A stretch of DNA of 64,000 nt, taken from positions 24,018 to 88,017 of the forward strand of contig DAHUZP010000072.1 in the NCBI GenBank assembly GCA_027306505.1, in the 5' to 3' direction. This DNA is from Thermoplasmata archaeon. Its GTDB lineage: Archaea > Thermoplasmatota > Thermoplasmata > Lutacidiplasmatales > UBA184. Shown here one piece after another: positions 57,398 to 64,000 of this stretch. The position numbers and the translations under genes were made by a program. The notes below the pieces were generated by a model. That model was not told the DNA's origin, did no database searches, and saw nothing but the letters and a program-made list of their open reading frames with translations. Positions within the stretch are counted from its first letter, which is position 1, and every line of letters starts with the position of its first letter.

Positions 57398-58225
57398 CTA
57401 TGGCGGCCCTTCAGGGATGACGAGCAGGCGCGCCCTCTCGGAGAGGCGCGCGTGGCGTTCCGCCATGTACATCCCTCCGAAGTAGAGGCCCGACATGGGC
57501 GTCGCGATGAGGAGCATGGTGATCCCGGAGTTGTCGGGCGTGATGATCATCCCGAAGACGAGGCACCCCACGATCGCCCCCCTCCAGTGCTTGCGCCAGA
57601 AGGAGGCGGGGACCAGCCCCAGACGGGACAACGAGTAGACGAAGACGGGCAGCTCGAAGGCGATCCCGAAGGCGAGCGTGTAGAGCAGAGCGAACTCGAT
57701 GAAGCTCTCGGCCGACAGGACCGGGGCGAGGCCCATCGCCTGGAGGTACTTGAACAGGAGAAGGAAGGTGAAGGGCGTGAACCAGATCAGCCCGATCACG
57801 AACCCCACGAGGAAGAGGATCGTCGCGGGGATCCCCAGGGACTTCAGGAGCTCCCGCTCGTTGCGTCGCAGCGCCGGCAGGAGGAAGGCGCCGACCTCGT
57901 GGATGATCCAGGGCATCCCCACCGCGACGGTGAGCAGGATGCCGATCTCCATCTGGATGATCACCGGGTCGCCGACGCCGATGTTGATGAGCGTCTCCCC
58001 TGGGGGGAGCATGTCCGCGCGCATCCACGCGAAGACCTGGGCGGTCACGTTGTAGAACGGGCTGGGCCAGGGGTAGGGGACACCCCAGGGGATCCCCCCG
58101 ACGGTCTTCCAGCGGATCTCGAAGGTCAGGAAGAAGCCGAAGAGGGGGGCGAGAACGATCGTGATGCGGAGGGCTCGACGCCGGAGCTCGTCCAGGACCA
58201 AGAGGAGCTTCTTGAGCTCGCTCAT
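57398..58225 (-). CDS. tatC: Sec-independent protein translocase TatC
   Basis: DELRRRALRITIVLAPLFGFFLTF, MPWIIHEVGAFLLPALRRNERELLKSL, AFGIAFELPVFVYSLSRLGLV. Confidence 0.95.
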   Translation of the reverse strand: MSELKKLLLVLDELRRRALRITIVLAPLFGFFLTFEIRWKTVGGIPWGVPYPWPSPFYNVTAQVFAWMRADMLPPGETLINIGVGDPVIIQMEIGILLTVAVGMPWIIHEVGAFLLPALRRNERELLKSLGIPATILFLVGFVIGLIWFTPFTFLLLFKYLQAMGLAPVLSAESFIEFALLYTLAFGIAFELPVFVYSLSRLGLVPASFWRKHWRGAIVGCLVFGMIITPDNSGITMLLIATPMSGLYFGGMYMAERHARLSERARLLVIPEGPP

Positions 58226-58821
58226 GCCCTGGAGGCGTCAGCCGAAGGGGTTCTCAAGGTGGGATCCGCGGCCCATCGAAGGGAGCGCAGGGGCGCTTCC
58301 GGCCGCAGCGAGGGAAGTGGGTCAGAGGAGGCGGTGATCGGTGGTGGCGCGGGCCGAGGGGCGGGAAGGAAGCCCGCACGCTCCCCTTCCTGGGGCTCAT
58401 GGTCCGGGGCGGGCGAGATGGCAGCCTCCCTCAATGTCGGGAAGGCGGGGTCCCAGGCCCGGAGGGGGCGGGCACCGTCCGATGATCCGGAGCGGGAGCG
58501 ACGGGCCTCGGCAACGAGGACCTCGGGAGCCTCTCGCATCAGCGTCCGGAAGCGGAAGGAATCCTCGTAGAACGCTCGCCCCACGGGAGAGATGGACAGC
58601 TCGGTGGGAAGGTGGGGACGAAGCGGCCCAGGTACGGCGGGGCGGATGCCACGCGCGGGTCCGAGGTCGGTCCCCCCTAGGGCCGGGGAGGGAGGGATCG
58701 CACCCCTCTTCGGGGCGGGACCCACGTCAGCGGTGTCCTGGCTCACGCTCGCTCCTGCTGTCCCCGGCACGCCCTCGGTCCAGGGTTCAGCGGCCGCTGC
58801 TGGAGCCTTCCCGGACCACAC
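58222..58821 (-). CDS. Low-complexity/disordered hypothetical protein between tatA and tatC
   Basis: 199 aa ORF whose stop overlaps the TatC start (ATGA) and whose start overlaps TatA end; central SISPVGRAFYEDSFRFRTLMREAPEVLVAEARRS. Confidence 0.5.
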   Translation of the reverse strand: MWSGKAPAAAAEPWTEGVPGTAGASVSQDTADVGPAPKRGAIPPSPALGGTDLGPARGIRPAVPGPLRPHLPTELSISPVGRAFYEDSFRFRTLMREAPEVLVAEARRSRSGSSDGARPLRAWDPAFPTLREAAISPAPDHEPQEGERAGFLPAPRPAPPPITASSDPLPSLRPEAPLRSLRWAADPTLRTPSADASRA

Positions 58822-59011
58822 GGGGGCTGCTGCCCGTCGCGGGGGACGCCTGGGCTTGGGCGAGCTCGCGCTCGGACTCCAAACGGCCCTTCTTGAACTC
58901 GCCCATGGCCCGTCCCAAGGAGTGGGCGAACTGAGGGATCTTCCCCGAGCCCCAGAACAGGATGGCGACGATCAGGCCGATGATGAGTATGTCGTCGATG
59001 CTGTCGAACAT
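58787..59011 (-). CDS. tatA: TatA/E family translocase component
   Basis: IDDILIIGLIVAILFWGSGKIPQFAHSLGRAMGEFKKG. Confidence 0.93.
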   Translation of the reverse strand: MFDSIDDILIIGLIVAILFWGSGKIPQFAHSLGRAMGEFKKGRLESERELAQAQASPATGSSPRVVREGSSSGR

Positions 59012-59040
59012 GGCGCCCTCCCGGGCGCGAGTAGGGTCGA

Positions 59041-59050
59041 CCCGTATAAC
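59041..59050 (-). promoter_or_regulatory. TATA-like promoter of the tat-Rieske/cyt b operon
   Basis: Minus-strand GTTATACGGG centred ~35 nt upstream of TatA start. Confidence 0.45.
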
Positions 59051-59140
59051 CTCTTCCCAGGCTCGGAATCGCGCGCCTCGCGGGGAGGGGAGGCTCGCCT
59101 AGGCCAGGAAGCCGCCATTACGCCCCCGGAGGGAAGCCCT

Positions 59141-59857
59141 TCAGTGCTCGTCGCCGCCCCGCAGGGTGGGCTCCGCCGAGTCGAGCGGTTCAGGCCGGGA
59201 GTCGTTGAAGTACTCCGGTCGGCTGGTGATCGGCGCATCCTTGGGGATCCCCATGTGGTGAGGCGAACGCTTCCCGTAGACGAGCCCGAGCACGATCGTG
59301 AGCACCGCGAGGGCGGTGATCGTGACGGTGATGTACCAGAACGGTTCGAACGAGGGGATCGCCGGGGAGGAGCTGGGGGCAGGCTCATTGACGTAGATCG
59401 TGCCGTACATTCCTGAGGCGTAGTGGTAGAGGCAAGTGAACTCGTAGGCCCCGGGCGTCGTGGGGAAGTGGAGCGTCGCGTGCAGGACGGAGACGGGGGA
59501 GCCGGTCCCGTTCAGGGGTTGGTTGTAGAGCAGGTTAGGGGCGGAGAAGAACGAGGTGCTGGTGGAGGAGGGATCGGACTGGTTGACCAGGCTCGAGACC
59601 GTGAAGGTGTGGGCAGTGGTCCCGGTGTTCTCCACGGTGAAAGTGGTGGTCGGGCAAACGTTCACGATCGCGGCGATGCTCCAGGTGAGCGCGTCGAAGG
59701 CTTCGACCGTGACGTTGCTGGTGCAGGGGCTCGACGATGTGGAGAGGGACGTACCGGTCTGCCCCTTGCCCATAGCGGGCCCGATGAGGGGCGTGGCCAG
59801 GAGCCCCAGAAGGAGCGTCACCAGCAGGAGCGAACCGATACGGACTGCTGAGCGCAT
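59141..59857 (-). CDS. Membrane-anchored blue copper protein (cupredoxin), C-terminal TM
   Basis: Type-1 Cu ligands in TTAHTFT and YEFTCLYHYASGMYG (C-x2-H-x4-M); TM YITVTITALAVLTIVLGLVYG; start MRSAVRIG at 59857. Confidence 0.92.
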   Translation of the reverse strand: MRSAVRIGSLLLVTLLLGLLATPLIGPAMGKGQTGTSLSTSSSPCTSNVTVEAFDALTWSIAAIVNVCPTTTFTVENTGTTAHTFTVSSLVNQSDPSSTSTSFFSAPNLLYNQPLNGTGSPVSVLHATLHFPTTPGAYEFTCLYHYASGMYGTIYVNEPAPSSSPAIPSFEPFWYITVTITALAVLTIVLGLVYGKRSPHHMGIPKDAPITSRPEYFNDSRPEPLDSAEPTLRGGDEH

Positions 59858-59976
59858 CCCCAGGTCTCTCCCTCGTTCGGCCTGGGGCGATGGCACGGCC
59901 CGCTGGTTAAAACCTCTGCGACCAAGGCCGCGTTCCCCAAGGGTCCGGGCCGCGCGGAGCATCCGCGGTCGGGGGC

Positions 59977-60693
59977 TCAAGGCCCAGCGCTGGAGGACGT
60001 GCTGGGGGATGGGGGGGCTGGCGGAGGTCGAGGCGGGGCTGGGCGCCCCGAGCCCGGTCCCCTTCGAGCATTGCTCCGCATCTCTCGCTCTTCCTTCGCC
60101 CGACCGCTCCGACCGTAGTAGAGGCCCGCGACGAAGGTGACCACGCTGAGGCCGACGACCGCGAAGACCACGAACCAGAACGGCTCGATGAGGGGAGCGG
60201 TCGGAGGCACGGGGGCCGTCATCAAGACCCAGATCTTGCCCCACATCCCGACGCCGTAGTGAGGGATGCAGGTGAACTGATAGTAACCGACACCCTGGAA
60301 GTGGATCGTGACGTGCAGCGTCGAGTCGGCGCTGCCGGTGGCATTGAGGTCGTGAGTGTAGTAGAGGTTGGGCCAGCTGAAGTACGACGCGGCCGAGGAC
60401 TCGTCGAGCGAGGGATCGGATTGGTTCAGCAGGTTCGAGACCGTGAAGGTGTGGGCGATGGAACCGGTGTTCGTCACGGTGAAGGAGACCGTGGAACAGA
60501 CCGGGCCGATGGTCGTCGAGCTCCACGTGAGGGAATCGTAGCCCGAGAGCGACACCGTGGACAGGCAGGTCGTGGCGGGCGATGCCTGTCCCGATGCAGT
60601 TGAGCCAGGCCCGCCCAGGTTAGCGAGGCCGTAGGCCGACAAGGCGAGCGCCGCGGTCAAGAGGATAATCGAGGCTCGGAATGCGCTTCGCAT
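59977..60693 (-). CDS. Membrane-anchored blue copper protein (cupredoxin), paralog of adjacent gene
   Basis: SIAHTFT and YQFTCIPHYGVGMWG (C-x2-H-x4-M); TM FVVFAVVGLSVVTFVAGLYYG; start MRSAFRAS. Confidence 0.92.
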   Translation of the reverse strand: MRSAFRASIILLTAALALSAYGLANLGGPGSTASGQASPATTCLSTVSLSGYDSLTWSSTTIGPVCSTVSFTVTNTGSIAHTFTVSNLLNQSDPSLDESSAASYFSWPNLYYTHDLNATGSADSTLHVTIHFQGVGYYQFTCIPHYGVGMWGKIWVLMTAPVPPTAPLIEPFWFVVFAVVGLSVVTFVAGLYYGRSGRAKEEREMRSNARRGPGSGRPAPPRPPPAPPSPSTSSSAGP

Positions 60694-60818
60694 GAGGTCG
60701 GGGGCAGCGTCTCCGCTTGACCACGACGCACGCGCCCTCGGTTAAAACGGCTATGCCGGGAAGGTCGCGACCTTCCCACCGAGCGATAAAGTGGCCCGGA
60801 GCGTCCTTCGGTTCCGGC

Positions 60819-60827
60819 GGTTTAATG
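60819..60827 (+). promoter_or_regulatory. TATA-like box of subunit II operon
   Basis: ggtttaatg centred ~28-31 nt upstream of GTG 60851/60854. Confidence 0.5.
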
Positions 60828-60850
60828 AGGATTGACGCTGCTAGGCCCGC

Positions 60851-61087
60851 GTGGTGAGCCCGCTCGCGTCGTGGACAGGGCCGCTGGTCCGCACCGCCCT
60901 TCAGACCCCCCTACAGCTCACGCAGTTCCTCTTCTGGTACGTCTTCCTGCTCGCCCTCGGCGTGGGGATTGTCTACGTCCTGCTGCTCCTCTGGGCGCTC
61001 GCGAAGCACATCTCCCATGAGCCTCTCGCCAGGGACCGTCCCACGAAACCCTCCCGAGGACCGGAGCGGCCTCCCGCGATGAGGTAG
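60851..61087 (+). CDS. Single-TM small protein immediately upstream of oxidase subunit II; candidate detached TM1 of subunit II
   Basis: 78 aa with one TM (TQFLFWYVFLLALGVGIVYVLLLLWALAKH) resembling COX2 TM1; own TATA box; 4 nt gap to coxB. Confidence 0.75.
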   Translation: MVSPLASWTGPLVRTALQTPLQLTQFLFWYVFLLALGVGIVYVLLLLWALAKHISHEPLARDRPTKPSRGPERPPAMR

Positions 61088-61091
61088 GACC

Positions 61092-61772
61092 ATGAAGGGA
61101 GAGAGCTCGAGCCTGCCCGACGTCCCGCCCATCCCCTCCAAGCCGCTCGCTTCCCCCTCCGCCTCGTCGGCCAAGGAGAGCGCGGCACCGAAGGGCGAGG
61201 CCGCTCTTCCTTCCCCCCCGCGGGGAGCGCTCCCCACGCAGAGCTCGCGTGCTCGGGCCACAGCGAGCCACCGACGCTGGAAGCAGATCGAATGGGCCTG
61301 GACCCTCATCCCCGTCGCGATGCTCCTCAGCGTCGCTGGCCTCACCGTGGGGGTCCTCTACAACCTCGACACGGGGCCCACCGCCTACGGCGCGACCCCC
61401 AACTGGTATGTGAACGTCACCGGTCAGCAGTTCTACTGGAGCTTCACCTACACTTCCCCCTACGCCCAGGAAGTGTTCAAGACCTACAACGTGACCAACG
61501 AGAGCTCCGTCCTCTGGATCCCCCAGAACGCGGTGGTCTGGCTCAACGTGACCTCCGTGGACGTGGTCCACTCCTTCAACATTCCCCAGCTCGGCGTCCG
61601 CATCGATGCGATCCCGGGAAGGATCAACCACTACTGGTTCACGATCCCCCAGGGCGCACAGCCCGGCCAGGAGTACCTCATCCAGTGCACGGAGTTCTGC
61701 GGCCAGGGTCACTACAGCATGATCGCCTACGTGATGGTGGGCAAGAGCAGCGGGCTCCTGCCGCCCAACTGA
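61092..61772 (+). CDS. coxB: Heme-copper oxidase subunit II with complete CuA site
   Basis: VDVVHSFNIPQLGVRIDAIPGRIN and CTEFCGQGHYSMIAYVMV (C-x3-C-x3-H-x2-M); single TM WKQIEWAWTLIPVAMLLSVAGLTVGVLYN. Confidence 0.95.
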   Translation: MKGESSSLPDVPPIPSKPLASPSASSAKESAAPKGEAALPSPPRGALPTQSSRARATASHRRWKQIEWAWTLIPVAMLLSVAGLTVGVLYNLDTGPTAYGATPNWYVNVTGQQFYWSFTYTSPYAQEVFKTYNVTNESSVLWIPQNAVVWLNVTSVDVVHSFNIPQLGVRIDAIPGRINHYWFTIPQGAQPGQEYLIQCTEFCGQGHYSMIAYVMVGKSSGLLPPN

Positions 61773-61818
61773 AGCGACCTCCGCGCTCCACGCGCCGACC
61801 TCTTGGGCGCTTCGAGCC

Positions 61819-62376
61819 CTAGCTCGGCTCGCTCGAGCACGCTCGGGCCCATTGCTGGAGCTTGAGCAGCGTGTTCCAATTGCGGCCCGTCCCGCGGGTC
61901 CCCAGGGCACGCTCGATCCGGGCGAGCGTGAGCTTCGACCGGCCTATGCCCTCGGGGTAGGTCGCGTAGAGGTACCGGCGCCCCAAACGGACCTCCTCGG
62001 GCCCCTGGTTCATCACTTGGAGACGGTCGAACCCCTCCTGCGAGGGCTGCCCTTTCAACAGGAAAGCGACGAGGTGGGAGGGGTCCGTCCTGGCGAAGGC
62101 CGGGAACGGGTTCGCGTGGACGATCTCCTCCCACTCGCCCTGGGTTCGGACCATGTAGTCCGTGTCGAGCCCTAGCACCTCCCGTGTCGACCGCTCCAGC
62201 TCCTCCTCGAGCTTGAGGGGGGTGCGGCCTTGAGCCTGGAAGACCAGGTTGCCCGTCCTTGACCAGGACCGCACCTGGGCGAGCCCACGTCCCTCCAGCA
62301 AACGTACGAGGTCCTTGGGGGGGACCGAGCGGGTCCCTACGTTGACCGCGCGGAGCAGCGCCACGAAGACGGGCAA
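61819..62376 (-). CDS. DUF1697 family protein
   Basis: FVALLRAVNVGTRSVPPKDLVRLLEGRGLAQVRSWSRTGNLVFQAQG; NWNTLLKL C-terminal motif. Confidence 0.9.
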   Translation of the reverse strand: MPVFVALLRAVNVGTRSVPPKDLVRLLEGRGLAQVRSWSRTGNLVFQAQGRTPLKLEEELERSTREVLGLDTDYMVRTQGEWEEIVHANPFPAFARTDPSHLVAFLLKGQPSQEGFDRLQVMNQGPEEVRLGRRYLYATYPEGIGRSKLTLARIERALGTRGTGRNWNTLLKLQQWARACSSEPS

Positions 62377-62430
62377 GGCTCCGCGCTGAACCCCCGCAGC
62401 GGTCCCGAGCGAAGGCGGCCTGAGGCGGCC

Positions 62431-63489
62431 TCAGTCCTTGGAGGCGGGGCGCTGAGCCGGGGCGGCCGAGACCGCGCGTTCGTTCTGGCCCATGAGGACC
62501 AGGAACGCGGCCCCGCCGATGACCACGGCACCCAGGGCGAGGTAGGCGTATTGGATGACGCCCTGCATCTGAGGGATGCTCGCGGCCGGGGTGGGCGCGA
62601 CCCCGACGTAGAGGTGCCCCCACATCCCGGACTGGAAATGCCCTGGGACCAGGCAGACGAACCAGTAGATGCCGGCCTGAGGGATGATCGTGGGGGGAGA
62701 GGTCCAGGTGGTCCCCGGGTCCTGGAAGCCGGAGTCCAGGAGCGGCTTGTTCAGGCAGGCGTCGTTGCTGGGGAGCGCGACCCCCGTCACGATGTTGCTG
62801 TCGTTGGAACAGGCATCGAGGGTGAAGGTGTGCTGGTAGCCCTGTACCCCGAAGACCACGATGAGGGGGATCCCGGGGCTGACCGTCGCGACGTTGGGGA
62901 CGAAGGTGATCTGAGCGGTACCGTTGACGAACAGGTACTGGCGGCTCGCCGAGCCGGGAGGGAGGACGTGGAGGCTGGCGAAGAAGTTCGCGCTGAGGTA
63001 GGGGTAGTACGCGACGATCTCGTAGGTGCCGGCGGTGGTGATGTTGAGCACGACCGTCTGGTTCGTCCCCGGGGCGAGCCACACGCTCGTGAGGTTGTGG
63101 CCGTTGAGCGTCGCGTTGAGCGAGGACGGCGTGGAGGCATTGGCGGAGCTGATGACCCCGTTCGGGACCGAGTACACCACGAAGGAGTGGTCGACGGAGC
63201 CGTTGTTCCAGAGACCGATGGAGAGGGGGGCGTCCGCCGTCACGACGTTGGAGCTCGTGCCGAAGTAGAAGCCGGGGGAGGTGTCGTTGAGCAGGAGATG
63301 GATATAGAAGGTGGAGGCGACCAGCGGTTTGGCCGCCGCGACCGCCCCGTTCGGCGGGATCGCGCCGTAGTGGGCCGCGACGGGGAGGAAGGCGGCACCG
63401 CCCAGGGCGGCCAGGACGAGCAGGGTGGAAATGACCCCGCGACGGGAACGGATGCGCTCCCCCAGGCCCGACCGCCACGCCCGACGCAT
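62431..63489 (-). CDS. Tandem-cupredoxin membrane-anchored protein; C-terminal domain sulfocyanin/rusticyanin-like
   Basis: QHTFTLDAC and YWFVCLVPGHFQSGMWGHL (C-x4-H-x4-M); TM at both ends; start MRRAWRSG at 63489 lies 27 nt after TATA-like GTTATCAAGG. Confidence 0.9.
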   Translation of the reverse strand: MRRAWRSGLGERIRSRRGVISTLLVLAALGGAAFLPVAAHYGAIPPNGAVAAAKPLVASTFYIHLLLNDTSPGFYFGTSSNVVTADAPLSIGLWNNGSVDHSFVVYSVPNGVISSANASTPSSLNATLNGHNLTSVWLAPGTNQTVVLNITTAGTYEIVAYYPYLSANFFASLHVLPPGSASRQYLFVNGTAQITFVPNVATVSPGIPLIVVFGVQGYQHTFTLDACSNDSNIVTGVALPSNDACLNKPLLDSGFQDPGTTWTSPPTIIPQAGIYWFVCLVPGHFQSGMWGHLYVGVAPTPAASIPQMQGVIQYAYLALGAVVIGGAAFLVLMGQNERAVSAAPAQRPASKD

Positions 63490-63556
63490 CGGCCCGCGCG
63501 ACCTCGTTCTCCTTGATAACGGTGCCGTGGTCGCGGAGTTTGGGACAAAGCCCCCC

Positions 63557-63826
63557 CTATCCGGCGGGGCGACGTAGGCGTCTCCACTCACGAGGCTGCA
63601 GCACCACCGTCCACCCGTAGACCTCCTTGACGAACTGCTGCAGGAGTTCCACCACGCGCTCCCGGTCCTCCACCCTTACGATCAGCACGCCCCGCTTGAT
63701 TCTCCAGTGCGGGAGGCCCTCCAGGAGCCCGCGACGAGGATACTGCCGCCCTCGGGTCGTGGTCTCCTGTCCGTGCAGCTTCTGGGAGAGCATGTTGGCC
63801 CGACCCGGGCTAGCCCCCGAGTTCAC
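63557..63826 (-). CDS. Small basic hypothetical protein
   Basis: 89 aa; HWRIKRGVLIVRVEDRERVVELLQQFVKEVYGWTVVLQPREWRRL; family not recognised. Confidence 0.5.
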   Translation of the reverse strand: MNSGASPGRANMLSQKLHGQETTTRGRQYPRRGLLEGLPHWRIKRGVLIVRVEDRERVVELLQQFVKEVYGWTVVLQPREWRRLRRPAG

Positions 63827-64000
63827 GTAGACGATCAGGACCCCTTCGTGAACTACTTCCAGCGAGTGCGGGTGGAGGCCACCTGGTGGTCGAGAGAAGC
63901 TCGGAACCCGGGAAAGATCCGCAAACGGCTCCCTCCTGGGAAGGAGACGGAGGCGATGCTCAGGGGTGTCGTGAGGAACCTTCGGCGCCTCTGCTACCCG

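Noticed and set aside
61727-63478. 583 aa minus-strand ORF across DUF1697 and the tandem cupredoxin
   Set aside because: Out-of-frame with two recognisable genes on the same strand; low-complexity
1-64000. CRISPR arrays, rRNA operons, intact insertion sequences
   Set aside because: No regularly spaced direct repeats, no rRNA-like sequence, and no complete transposase with inverted repeats seen
63849-64000. Open plus-strand frame VNYFQRVRVEATWWSREARNPGKIRKRLPPGKETEAMLRGVVRNLRRLCYP running off the window
   Set aside because: Only ~50 codons visible and no recognisable motif; cannot be distinguished from a chance open frame

Overview
GC-rich archaeal chromosome segment, most likely from an acid-tolerant or acidophilic aerobic Thermoplasmata-like euryarchaeon. 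The lineage is inferred from archaeal NAC, Dph2, a PAC2-family proteasome-assembly chaperone, class II HMG-CoA reductase, TATA-box spacing and sedolisin/cupredoxin content; no rRNA is present to confirm it. About 50 genes are supported. They include grpE, class II HMGR, pdxT, dph2, NUDIX, NAC, a CBS-domain protein with a possible HPF-like tail, rimI-like, PAC2, a UDP-sulfoquinovose synthase/nucleotidyltransferase/two-GT4 surface-glycan stretch, an aspC-like aminotransferase, purA, tRNA-Val(CAC), a KaiC/RecA-like tandem protein, class III aminotransferase, LsrF-type aldolase and thyX. Several large exported proteins are present: a sedolisin-PKD protease, a BNR-like protein, and PKD/InlB-like repeat proteins. 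The standout block is ~49.7-63.6 kb, an aerobic respiration/Tat supercluster: ctaB, half-size ctaA, coxA with a long N-terminal membrane extension, cytochrome b (PDWY), Rieske with a KR instead of RR Tat-like motif, tatA/tatC/tatA, three blue-copper proteins, and a CuA subunit II whose first TM helix appears to be encoded by a separate small gene. A low-coding tRNA-adjacent zone (29.92-31.05 kb) holds what looks like a decayed transposase-like gene. No CRISPR, rRNA or intact IS element was seen.
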